The notes under the pieces are model-generated. The model was not told where the DNA came from, searched no databases, and saw nothing but the letters and a program-made list of their open reading frames with translations. The translations under genes were made by a program, and so were the position numbers. DNA of 15,163 nucleotides from an uncultured Ignavibacteria bacterium (GTDB lineage Bacteria; Bacteroidota; Ignavibacteria; Ignavibacteriales; Melioribacteraceae): assembly GCA_937930275.1 (NCBI GenBank), contig CALGLM010000021.1, forward strand, positions 1-15,163, written 5' to 3'. This document shows, piece after piece, positions 8,409 to 15,163 of this stretch (its first letter is position 1; each line of letters starts with the position of its first letter).

Positions 8409-9122
8409 TCATTTAATTTGTTTTTTTATCAATGTATATAAAAAATCACCTATGAATATCAATATATAAATAATTATAGATAAAGCAAACAATCCGGCTA
8501 AATCATAATTGTTATAAATATTTTCTATTACTGATCCAAGCCCACCTGTTTTATTTATAAACTCATAAATAATAATAAAAGTCCAGAGATAAAAATGTGT
8601 TTTCCTTAATTCAACAATTAATCTTTCATTAATAAAGTGAGAATTAATTTTTCCGATAGTTCCGGTCTTTAACTTATTAATTTTTGCAAACTCTATAAAA
8701 TTATTTGATTCATCATCTAAATTTGAACTGCTTTTGTATGATAAATGCAGAACTATCAATAAAAAAGCAAAAATAAATTCTCCCCAAATTGCCGTTCCGA
8801 ACCAAAAAGCAAATAACAGTATAAAAATAAAAAACGGAATTTTAACAAATGATTTTAGTTTAAATAAAACAGAAGTGAGATTCTTGAACATGAGGAAAAG
8901 CATCAAAACAATACTTAACGATATGTAAATTACCGAAGTTGTAATTGCTATTCCGGTAAACAAATTATAATGTAAAAATAATTCTATAACGGATTCGTAA
9001 ATTAGACTTAACTTTGGAAATATTTTATTCGCAGGAATTATAAAATCAAAAAGGATAAAATAAACTAAAATTAAAACAGAACCTAATAAAAATGGTTTAT
9101 AATTAACACTCTTATTCTTCAA
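8409..9122 (-). CDS. SsuC/TauC-like ABC transporter permease
   Basis: A 237-residue inner-membrane protein with about six hydrophobic segments, similar in length and layout to binding-protein-dependent permeases of the NitT/TauT class. Seen: N-terminal helix at about 11-30, a FPKLSLIYESVIELF stretch equivalent to the PSP...V...L segment after TM1, an EAA-loop region at about EFAKINKLKTGTIGKINSHF (the EAA motif itself is weak), then a GGLGSVIEN segment and two terminal helices matching the C-terminal end of SsuC. The TTG start at 9122 is well supported by AAGGAG 5 nt upstream. The degenerate ATPase gene follows directly. No periplasmic binding protein is encoded nearby, so the substrate cannot be read from context. 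Confidence 0.75.
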   Translation of the reverse strand: MKNKSVNYKPFLLGSVLILVYFILFDFIIPANKIFPKLSLIYESVIELFLHYNLFTGIAITTSVIYISLSIVLMLFLMFKNLTSVLFKLKSFVKIPFFIFILLFAFWFGTAIWGEFIFAFLLIVLHLSYKSSSNLDDESNNFIEFAKINKLKTGTIGKINSHFINERLIVELRKTHFYLWTFIIIYEFINKTGGLGSVIENIYNNYDLAGLFALSIIIYILIFIGDFLYTLIKKQIK

Positions 9123-9127
9123 AAGAA

Positions 9128-9133
9128 CTCCTT
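9128..9133 (-). promoter_or_regulatory. Shine-Dalgarno supporting the permease TTG start
   Basis: AAGGAG lies 5 nt before TTG at 9122. There is no ATG in a suitable place, so this site decides the start. Confidence 0.75.
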
Positions 9134-9141
9134 ATTAAATT

Positions 9142-9163
9142 TTACAAATAAATTACAAATAAA
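9142..9163. repeat. Two adjacent 11-bp direct repeats
   Basis: TTACAAATAAA occurs twice back to back (9142-9152 and 9153-9163) in the 52-bp gap between the hydrolase and the permease. The period is about one helical turn. It lies immediately upstream of the permease SD. It may be a regulatory site or only AT-rich slippage. Confidence 0.6.
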
Positions 9164-9174
9164 AATAGTCTTAA

Positions 9175-9822
9175 TCAACCGTTTTTAGTGAAAGGATTAT
9201 TCATTAATTCATATTCAATTGTTGTACAGTCACCATGTCCCGGAAATACAACTGTTTCTTTAGGTAAAGTATATAATTTTTGAGTAATTGAAAATATTAA
9301 TTTATGATAATCCCCTTCCCATAAGTCAGTCCTACCGATACTTTCTTTAAATAACACATCCCCCGAAAAACAAATTTTTTCATTCGGAAGAAAAATACAG
9401 TACTCATCAGGAGAGTGGCCGGGAGTTGATATAAAATTAATCAACGAATTTCCAAGCTTTAATTTAATACTTTCATCAAAAAACATATCTGGTAACGGCG
9501 GCATATTATAATTAACCCCGTATTTATAAGCTTCATTAGCCATTATATGGAAAAAATTCAATTCTTTTTGGGGAAAGTAGAAAGCCGGAGAATATTTATT
9601 TTTAACATATAAATTACCTAATATATGGTCTATATGACCGTGAGTGTTAAATAAATACTTCAGCTTTATATCATTTCCTACAATAAAATTGTCAAACTCT
9701 TCTTCTTCACGTTTATCACTACAACCCGGATCAACAACAAAACCATCCTTAGTTTCAGAATCAAAAACTATATAAGTATTTTCTGAAAACGGATTAAACA
9801 CAAAAGTTTCTATTTTAATCAT
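9175..9822 (-). CDS. Metallo-beta-lactamase-fold hydrolase, glyoxalase II-like
   Basis: A 215-residue cytoplasmic metal-dependent hydrolase, close in size to YcbL-type short glyoxalase II proteins, which cleave S-lactoylglutathione or related thioesters. Seen: THGHIDH at 60-66, His136 in TPGHSP, Asp155 in FSGD and His196 in PGHGD, giving the full set of metal ligands for a two-metal site. The C-terminal substrate-binding domain of full glyoxalase II (about 250 residues) is missing, so the natural thioester cannot be assigned. The ATG at 9822 is chosen: AAAGGA lies about 13 nt upstream and the protein begins MIKIETFVFNPFSENTY, typical for the family. A TTG at 9843 in the same frame would overlap aroC by 29 nt and is unlikely. 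The chosen start overlaps aroC by 8 nt, so the two are probably translated together. Confidence 0.88.
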   Translation of the reverse strand: MIKIETFVFNPFSENTYIVFDSETKDGFVVDPGCSDKREEEEFDNFIVGNDIKLKYLFNTHGHIDHILGNLYVKNKYSPAFYFPQKELNFFHIMANEAYKYGVNYNMPPLPDMFFDESIKLKLGNSLINFISTPGHSPDEYCIFLPNEKICFSGDVLFKESIGRTDLWEGDYHKLIFSITQKLYTLPKETVVFPGHGDCTTIEYELMNNPFTKNG

Positions 9823-11035
9823 TAAACTTAAAATTCCTTTCAATAATTTTTATTGTCTTACTTAAATAATTATAGTAATTATCCGAAATTTCTTCTAAAC
9901 TATCACCCCCAAACTTATCGAGAAAGAATTTTGCTAAAGACCAAGATAACATAGCTTCTCCTATTACGGCACATGCCGGCACAGCAACAAAATCGCTTCG
10001 TTCTCTTCTTGATTCAACTTCGCTAAAAGTTTTAAAATCAATTGATTTTATTGGAGACATTAAAGTTGCAATCGGCTTCATCATTCCTTTTACTATAATT
10101 GGCAAGCCTGTTGTTATACCGCCTTCAATTCCTCCGGCTCTATTAGTTTTTCTATAAAATTCATTATCTTTTAAAATAATTTCATCGTGTGATTCTGAAC
10201 CAAATGATTCAGCTGCTAATAAGGCGGCACCTATTTCAACACCTTTAACCGCATTTATTGACATTATAGAAGCTGCAATTTCAGTATCAATTCTCTTATC
10301 GTAGTGCATGTAGCTTCCAAGTCCGTAAGGAACTCCCGTCGCAATAACAAAAAAAGTGCCTCCTAATGTATCTCCTTGTTTTTTTGCTTTTTTAATCTTT
10401 TCGATAATTGCATTTTCATGAGAAGTATTTAGAACTCTTACATCGCTTAAATCTGCTTTTTTAGATAACTCAGCAGCATTTCCATATTCGTTAAATAGTA
10501 CATTTGAAAACAACTTATTAATTAGTTCCGGATTCGCATATTCACCTCCGATACTTTCAACAAAACTTCCCACCTTAATATCAAACTGATCTAATAACAA
10601 TTTTGCAACAGCTCCTGCTGCTACTCGCGAAGCTGTTTCACGAGCACTTGACCTTTCAATCGAATTTCTTATATCATTAAACCGATACTTTTGAGTACCT
10701 GTTAAATCTGCATGACCGGGTCTCGGAACACTAATTTTTTCAACATTTCCCGGATTAAGTTCTTGATTCATCTTTTCGGTCCAAGCTTCCCAATCATAGT
10801 TTTTGATGAACATTGCAATAGGAGAGCCTAATGTTTTTCCGAATCGAACTCCCGATAATAATTCAATTTTATCTGTTTCGATTTTCATTCTTAATCCACG
10901 TCCGTAACCAGATTGGCGCCTTTTTAATTCTTGATTAATCAAATCAATATCAAACGGTAGATTTGAAGGAAATCCTTCTACAATTATTGTTAATCCTTTG
11001 CCGTGTGATTCACCCGCAGTTAAAAATCTTATCAT
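9815..11035 (-). CDS. aroC: Chorismate synthase
   Basis: Last step of the shikimate pathway: converts 5-enolpyruvylshikimate-3-phosphate to chorismate with reduced FMN as catalyst. 406 residues, normal for the longer bacterial form. Seen: GESHG at 8-12, RRQSGYGRG with RM following, RPGHADLTGTQKY, the R-N-S-x-E-R-x-S-A-R-E-T-A-S-R block near 126-140, NRAGGIEGGITTG near 298-311, and RRERSDFVAVPA near the C-terminus. These are the conserved chorismate synthase signatures. It is the first gene of its unit, about 160 bp after the protease gene and beyond that gene's terminator. There is no strong SD before the ATG (only ACAAAGACT). It is followed with 8-nt overlap by the metallo-hydrolase. Confidence 0.97.
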   Translation of the reverse strand: MIRFLTAGESHGKGLTIIVEGFPSNLPFDIDLINQELKRRQSGYGRGLRMKIETDKIELLSGVRFGKTLGSPIAMFIKNYDWEAWTEKMNQELNPGNVEKISVPRPGHADLTGTQKYRFNDIRNSIERSSARETASRVAAGAVAKLLLDQFDIKVGSFVESIGGEYANPELINKLFSNVLFNEYGNAAELSKKADLSDVRVLNTSHENAIIEKIKKAKKQGDTLGGTFFVIATGVPYGLGSYMHYDKRIDTEIAASIMSINAVKGVEIGAALLAAESFGSESHDEIILKDNEFYRKTNRAGGIEGGITTGLPIIVKGMMKPIATLMSPIKSIDFKTFSEVESRRERSDFVAVPACAVIGEAMLSWSLAKFFLDKFGGDSLEEISDNYYNYLSKTIKIIERNFKFND

Positions 11036-11067
11036 AGTCTTTGTATATTTATTAAAAATTATGAATA

Positions 11068-11099
11068 TAAATTTACAATTGTTTTATAATGCTACCAAA
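11068..11099 (-). promoter_or_regulatory. Possible Bacteroidota-type promoter for aroC
   Basis: On the minus strand TTTG (11099-11096), 20 nt, then TAAATTTA (11075-11068), about 33 bp before the aroC start. This fits the Bacteroidota consensus TTTG-N17-23-TAnnTTTG except for the last base. In such AT-rich DNA chance matches are common, so this is only a candidate. Confidence 0.35.
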
Positions 11100-11131
11100 T
11101 ATTTATTAAAAAATATTAAATAAGGCTCTAT

Positions 11132-11169
11132 AAAAAAAATCCTCCCCTATATTTTACTACAGAGGAGGA
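11132..11169 (-). terminator. Rho-independent terminator after the protease gene
   Basis: On the minus strand TCCTCCTC (11169-11162) pairs with GGGGAGGA (11147-11140, one U-G wobble); the stem extends by about four more pairs around a 6-nt loop and is followed by eight T residues (11139-11132). It lies 30 bp after the protease stop and ends the kinase-mtnA-recO-protease operon. No T-run follows on the plus strand, so it acts in one direction. Confidence 0.92.
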
Positions 11170-11198
11170 ATAAATACAAATAAAGCAAATTATTTATA

Positions 11199-12698
11199 TT
11201 AATTAGGTATCTCTAATCCTACAAGTCTGTTATTTTCTTTATCTAACGCAATTGTTAATAAAACAGATTTTCCTTTTTTCTTGCTTAACATTTCTTCAAA
11301 TTCTTTAACATTTTTTATCGGCTTTCTATCAACTTCAAGAATTAACGTATTTTTAAAAATATTTTGGTTAAAAGCTTTGCTAAATTTCTTTACGTCAGTT
11401 ATTTTAACTCCGGTATCTACGCCAAAATCTTCTAACTCTTTATCGGTCGGATTTTTAACAGTCAGCCCTACATCATCTAATGTAATCTCTTTACCGGGTT
11501 TAGATTCTTCACTCTTATCTCTTGATTTTATATTAATAGGATCAGCAGATTTTCCCTTATCAGGGGCTTTTAGAGTAATATATCGTTCAATTTCTTTACC
11601 GTCTCTAAATAGTGTCAATTTTACTTCATCTCCGGCACGTTTTTTTGCTATATAAGCTTGCAATTCATTCGGTTGGTTAACATCAACATCATTAACTTTT
11701 AATATTATATCACCTGTTTTTATATCTTCTTTTGCAGCAGCACCGTCTTTAACTATTCCCTGAATCATAATTCCTTTAGGTTTATCTAAACCAACCGCAT
11801 TTGCAGTTGCAGCATCAACTTCCGAAATATTTACACCAATATATCCCCTTGATACTTTTCCGTTTGAAATCAAATCGGATGCAACTGCTTTAGCTATATT
11901 TATAGGAATTGCAAAACCGTAACCTATATAGCTTCCGGTAACTCCGTTAGTTGCAATTGCCGTATTAATACCTATAACAGCTCCTGATAAATCTACTAAA
12001 GCACCTCCGCTATTCCCCGGATTAATTGCCGCATCTGTTTGAATAAAATTTTCTACTCCGTAACTTTCTTTAATAAGATTTAAGCTCCTTCCCACTGCGC
12101 TAACAATTCCTGCAGTTACGGTAGAAGACAATGATAACGGGTTTCCGATAGCCATTACCCATTGACCAACTTTTAACTTATCTGAATCACCTAAATAAGC
12201 TTCATCTAAACCGTTAGTCTCAATCTGTATTACGGCTAAATCTGTAAGCGGGTCGGTGCCGATTACTTTTGCTGAAAACTTTCTTTTGTCATGTAATTGT
12301 ACTTCTATGTTAATTGCATTTTCAACAACATGGTTATTTGTTAATATATATCCGTCATCTGAAATAATTACACCGCTGCCTCCTCCCATCTGCTCTTGAG
12401 GAGTATCCGGATGAAACGGAAAGAAAAATTTAAATTGTTCAGGTATTTCCGTTTCTTTACTTCTACTGACAACTTCAATTTGTACAATAGATGGAGTAAC
12501 TTTTTCTGCGACATCAATGAATGCATTATTAAAAGCTAAAGCTGTTTTATCTATATTTTTTATTGGGGGTTCGTCAAGACCTAATTTAACATCGGCATAA
12601 CCAGGTTTAACCCAACCAAAACCACTTACCAACACAGCTCCGAATATAAATCCGGCGAACAACAATGATATTGTTCCTATCAAACTCTTTTTGTTCAT
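11199..12698 (-). CDS. htrA: DegP/HtrA-type periplasmic serine protease (Do family)
   Basis: A 499-residue envelope quality-control protease and probable chaperone. Seen: an N-terminal hydrophobic segment at about 5-28 (signal peptide or anchor); a trypsin-like domain with His123 in TNNHVV, Asp153 in LTDLAVI and Ser230 in NPGNSGGAL, the complete catalytic triad; a first PDZ domain at about 282-380 beginning SRGYIGV; a linker rich in Lys, Ser and Asp at about 380-403; and a second, more divergent PDZ at about 405-498. Two PDZ domains match DegP/DegQ rather than single-PDZ DegS. GGAG lies 7 nt upstream of the ATG. The gene follows recO by 14 bp and is the last of its operon, ended by a strong terminator. 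Confidence 0.95.
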   Translation of the reverse strand: MNKKSLIGTISLLFAGFIFGAVLVSGFGWVKPGYADVKLGLDEPPIKNIDKTALAFNNAFIDVAEKVTPSIVQIEVVSRSKETEIPEQFKFFFPFHPDTPQEQMGGGSGVIISDDGYILTNNHVVENAINIEVQLHDKRKFSAKVIGTDPLTDLAVIQIETNGLDEAYLGDSDKLKVGQWVMAIGNPLSLSSTVTAGIVSAVGRSLNLIKESYGVENFIQTDAAINPGNSGGALVDLSGAVIGINTAIATNGVTGSYIGYGFAIPINIAKAVASDLISNGKVSRGYIGVNISEVDAATANAVGLDKPKGIMIQGIVKDGAAAKEDIKTGDIILKVNDVDVNQPNELQAYIAKKRAGDEVKLTLFRDGKEIERYITLKAPDKGKSADPINIKSRDKSEESKPGKEITLDDVGLTVKNPTDKELEDFGVDTGVKITDVKKFSKAFNQNIFKNTLILEVDRKPIKNVKEFEEMLSKKKGKSVLLTIALDKENNRLVGLEIPN

Positions 12699-12712
12699 AA
12701 AATTTCTCCGTT

Positions 12713-13444
12713 TTAATATATCTGTAAGGATAATAATCCCTTAAATTCGGGAATGTTTCTTTTTAGGTACCTAAGTAAATATGAAATAATAAAATCTAGA
12801 TTTTTTACATTAATGTTTACATTATTTACACTACTTAGACTTTGCAAAAAATTAAAAAGTTCCTTAGAAATATCATTGGGTATATCAGGCTGGCTGTAGC
12901 AGGTTGAACATAATATACCAAACTTGGAATCAAAAAATCCGGAATCTGCTTCAATTATATTGCCGCATGCAGAGCACTGAGAAAATTCTATTTCATAACC
13001 AAGTTCTTTAATAAAAAAGAGTAGAAATTTGATAAATAATACTTGCGGATAATCTTGTTTTTCATTAATTAATTTTAATATTTTAATCAGACCCTTAAAT
13101 AGTAACGGATTTATCTCGCCTTCATGAACGAGTTCATTAATTAATTCAAGAATGGCAGAACCATATTTTAATAATCCGATATCTTGTTTAATTACGGGAT
13201 AAAAACTGACTAAATCCGCTTGAGTTAAAAGTTGTAGTCCTCTTGCCTGCTTATTATAATAAACAATTTCAATCAAATTAAAAATATCTACTATAGCACC
13301 GATTTTTGAATTTTTATTACGCCCCGATTTAATAATAACAGTAATTTTCCCATATTCGGCAGTGTATAATGTAGCTATTTTACTTGTATCGCCATAATCA
13401 AGTTTTTTTATACAGATAGCTTTTGTTTTAATAATTTCAGACAT
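12713..13444 (-). CDS. recO: DNA repair protein RecO
   Basis: Recombination mediator that, with RecR, helps load RecA on SSB-coated single-stranded DNA and anneals complementary strands. 243 residues, normal length. Seen: an N-terminal OB-fold with the usual opening KTKAICIKKLDYGDTSKIATLYT, a helical middle, and a zinc-binding site formed by C157-x2-C160 and C179-x2-C182. The zinc cysteines are complete. The start ATG overlaps the end of mtnA by 8 nt with no clear SD, so translation is probably coupled. The protease gene follows after 14 bp. Confidence 0.93.
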   Translation of the reverse strand: MSEIIKTKAICIKKLDYGDTSKIATLYTAEYGKITVIIKSGRNKNSKIGAIVDIFNLIEIVYYNKQARGLQLLTQADLVSFYPVIKQDIGLLKYGSAILELINELVHEGEINPLLFKGLIKILKLINEKQDYPQVLFIKFLLFFIKELGYEIEFSQCSACGNIIEADSGFFDSKFGILCSTCYSQPDIPNDISKELFNFLQSLSSVNNVNINVKNLDFIISYLLRYLKRNIPEFKGLLSLQIY

Positions 13445-14450
13445 TAAAATTATATGGATATGTAAAAACGCCTATATCTGTTATAATTCCGGCAATTAAT
13501 TCCGAAGGAATTACGTCAAAGGCGGGATTATATACCGGATAATTACTTCTTGTAAACTTAATATTACAAATACGGCTTATTTCAAATTTACTTCTTTCTT
13601 CAATAGGAATACTTGCCCCCGAGCTACAATTAACATCAATCGTAGATACCGGTGCAGCAATATAAAAAGGTATTCCGTGATATTTACAATTCACTGCAAT
13701 ATTATATGAGCCAATTTTATTTGCAGTATCACCGTTTTTTGCAATTCTATCTGCCCCTACAATTGCTAAGTCAATTTTATTTTGCTGCATTAAAAATGCT
13801 GCGGCAGAATCGACATTAATTGCAAATGGAATTTCATTTTTTTTTAGTTCAAATGCTGTCAATCTACTCCCTTGCATTAAAGGTCGTGTTTCGTCTGCAT
13901 ATACAAACTCAATCAGATTTTTTTTATACGCATTAATTATAACGCTTAAAGCAGTGCCGCTCCCTCCTGTTGCAAGCTTACCGGTATTACAGTGTGTTAA
14001 AACAGTAGATTTTTTATTAAATATCTGCAAACCAAATTCGGCAATACTATTACATTTTTTTATATCTTCTTCATGAATTTCTTTTGCCATTACTAATAAT
14101 GATTCATATACATTTGACGAATCCGAGAGGGTTTTATAAACAGCTTTCATTTTTGTTAAAGCATAAAACAAATTTACAGCTGTGGGTCTTGTTGATTCTA
14201 TTCTACAATAAACTAAATTAAAATAACTATCATCAAGCTTATTGTAGTTTTTAAATGCAAGCGCAATTGCATAGGCAGCTGCAATTCCAATAGCAGGCGC
14301 ACCTCTAACACATAAATCTTCAATAGCTTTTGCTATAACTTCATAATCATCGGTAGCTATATAATCTTCTGTGAGCGGAAGACCGGTTTGATCTAAAAAT
14401 ATTAGTCTTCCGTCTTCAAATTTTAACGAATAATACTCAGGATTTAACAT
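13437..14450 (-). CDS. mtnA: Methylthioribose-1-phosphate isomerase (MtnA, eIF2B-like fold)
   Basis: Aldose-ketose isomerase that turns 5-methylthioribose-1-phosphate into methylthioribulose-1-phosphate in the methionine salvage pathway. 337 residues, standard for the family. Seen: RGAPAIG at 49-55, catalytic Cys154 in LTHCNTGKLATGG, ETRPLMQGSRLTAFEL at about 187-202, and catalytic Asp234 in VGADRIAKNGD with the NKIGSYN block. Both catalytic residues are present, separating it from translation factor eIF2B subunits. Related isomerases also act on 5-deoxyribose-1-phosphate, which cannot be excluded. It begins in a TAATG overlap with the upstream sugar kinase and ends 8 nt inside recO. None of the later methionine salvage genes is in the window. 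Confidence 0.95.
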   Translation of the reverse strand: MLNPEYYSLKFEDGRLIFLDQTGLPLTEDYIATDDYEVIAKAIEDLCVRGAPAIGIAAAYAIALAFKNYNKLDDSYFNLVYCRIESTRPTAVNLFYALTKMKAVYKTLSDSSNVYESLLVMAKEIHEEDIKKCNSIAEFGLQIFNKKSTVLTHCNTGKLATGGSGTALSVIINAYKKNLIEFVYADETRPLMQGSRLTAFELKKNEIPFAINVDSAAAFLMQQNKIDLAIVGADRIAKNGDTANKIGSYNIAVNCKYHGIPFYIAAPVSTIDVNCSSGASIPIEERSKFEISRICNIKFTRSNYPVYNPAFDVIPSELIAGIITDIGVFTYPYNFNV

Positions 14451-15163
14451 TAAAAAGAAACGAGTTTTTTAAATGTATAAAATCTTTCATTAATTTGTTC
14501 TTTACTTAAATTTTCAATCCCCATAGTACTAAATTTTTGAACATTAAAAGATGCAAGAACACTTCCGTATATCACCCCTTTTTTAAGATTTTCAAAAGAA
14601 ATATCGTCACTGTTAGCAATATAACCGGCTAAACCTCCCGCAAACGTATCACCGGCACCGGTGGGATCTGCAATCTCTTTTAACGGCAAAGCCGGAGCTG
14701 AAAAAACTTTATCACCGTTAAATAATAACGCACCGTGTTCACCTTTCTTTATTATTAAATTCTTGCAACCCATAGACATAATTTTTTCGGCTGCAAAAAT
14801 AATATTATGCTCTCCTGAAATCATTTGCGCTTCTGAATCATTAATTATTAACAAATCTGCTTTTGAAATAACTTCAAACAATTCTTTTAATCTGATGTTT
14901 ATCCATAGATTCATGCTATCTACAATTATAAATTTTGGATTATCTAATTGTGAAATTACATGTAATTGCAACACGGGATCAATGTTACCAAGCATTATGT
15001 ATTTTGATTTCCTTAATTCTTCAGGAATAGTTGGATTAAAATTTTCAAATACATTTAATTCGGTGAATAAAGTATCACGATTATTAAAATTAAGATGATA
15101 CCTACCTCCCCAACGGAAAGTTTTACCCCCTTTTACAACTTCAAGAAATTCCAAATTCCCGCC
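14450..15163 (-). CDS. PfkB-family sugar kinase (N-terminus cut by window edge)
   Basis: ATP-dependent kinase of the ribokinase/PfkB family, with 237 residues visible and about 60-80 N-terminal residues beyond the right edge. The frame stays open to the last base (GGN before the LEFLEVV segment), so the TTG at 15154 is an internal codon and not the start. Seen: KTFRWGGRYH and NNRDTLFTELNVF near the N-terminal end of the fragment, a NDSEAQMISG segment, KKGEHGALL, and the family signature DPTGAGDTFAGG containing the anion-hole GAGD and the catalytic Asp. Fused by a 1-nt overlap to mtnA, which suggests the substrate is methylthioribose, a 5-deoxypentose, or a nucleoside feeding MtnA. The family also includes adenosine and fructose kinases, so the substrate is inferred from position only. 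Confidence 0.88.
   Translation of the reverse strand, partial: GGNLEFLEVVKGGKTFRWGGRYHLNFNNRDTLFTELNVFENFNPTIPEELRKSKYIMLGNIDPVLQLHVISQLDNPKFIIVDSMNLWINIRLKELFEVISKADLLIINDSEAQMISGEHNIIFAAEKIMSMGCKNLIIKKGEHGALLFNGDKVFSAPALPLKEIADPTGAGDTFAGGLAGYIANSDDISFENLKKGVIYGSVLASFNVQKFSTMGIENLSKEQINERFYTFKKLVSF

Noticed and set aside
8260..8928. Plus-strand open frames opposite the ABC genes
   Set aside because: The opposite strand carries recognisable ABC subunits with SDs or coupling; these frames show no family features.
9823..9843. Upstream TTG start for the metallo-hydrolase
   Set aside because: It would overlap aroC by 29 nt. The ATG at 9822 has an AAAGGA upstream and gives the usual family N-terminus.
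11281..11655. Plus-strand 124-codon frame opposite the protease PDZ region
   Set aside because: It is antisense to conserved PDZ coding sequence, with no SD or recognisable product.
14661..15098. Plus-strand 145-codon frame opposite the sugar kinase
   Set aside because: It is a shadow of the PfkB gene, which has clear catalytic motifs.

Overview
This is an AT-rich window in which every gene I can support lies on the minus strand, so it is transcribed from right to left. Several features point to the Bacteroidota/Chlorobiota/Ignavibacteriota (FCB) group: low GC, a TonB-dependent receptor with a carboxypeptidase-like N-terminal domain, a TPP riboswitch driving a receptor plus thiamine pyrophosphokinase, and at least one possible TTTG-N20-TAnnTTT-type promoter. 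Clear Shine-Dalgarno sequences (AAGGAG or GGAG) precede several genes. Classical Bacteroidetes use these little, so I lean towards an Ignavibacteria-like lineage. That is an inference, not a proof.

Layout in transcription order, from the right edge. (1) A tight operon: a PfkB-family sugar kinase (5' end outside the window), mtnA (1-nt overlap), recO (8-nt overlap) and a DegP/HtrA-type periplasmic protease, closed by a strong rho-independent terminator at about 11132-11169. (2) A second unit starts from its own intergenic region: chorismate synthase aroC, a glyoxalase II-like metallo-beta-lactamase hydrolase (8-nt overlap), then after 52 bp an SsuC/TauC-like ABC permease, a strikingly degenerate ABC ATPase, and a propionyl-CoA carboxylase-type carboxyltransferase (4-nt ATGA overlap with the ATPase). 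(3) After 149 bp of very AT-rich spacer with a perfect 11-bp inverted repeat comes a large MltD-like lipoprotein, a lytic transglycosylase with seven LysM repeats. (4) Only about 18 bp after its stop begins a TPP riboswitch with an expression-platform terminator. It controls a TonB-dependent outer-membrane receptor and, overlapping it, thiamine pyrophosphokinase, whose last few residues run off the left edge.

How the genes fit together. The left end is a thiamine salvage module. The receptor should bring thiamine or a close derivative across the outer membrane, TPK makes TPP, and TPP shuts the module off through the riboswitch. The riboswitch 5' end carries the same seven bases as the 5' arm of the terminator, which suggests a direct strand-swap mechanism. 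The right end links a sugar kinase to MtnA and suggests salvage of methylthioribose or a related 5-deoxypentose. The middle is the least explained part: a two-gene ABC importer remnant or variant, without a visible substrate-binding protein and with altered ATPase motifs, translationally coupled to an acyl-CoA carboxylase subunit.

No mobile elements, CRISPR arrays, tRNAs or rRNAs were seen, and no gene was supported on the plus strand.
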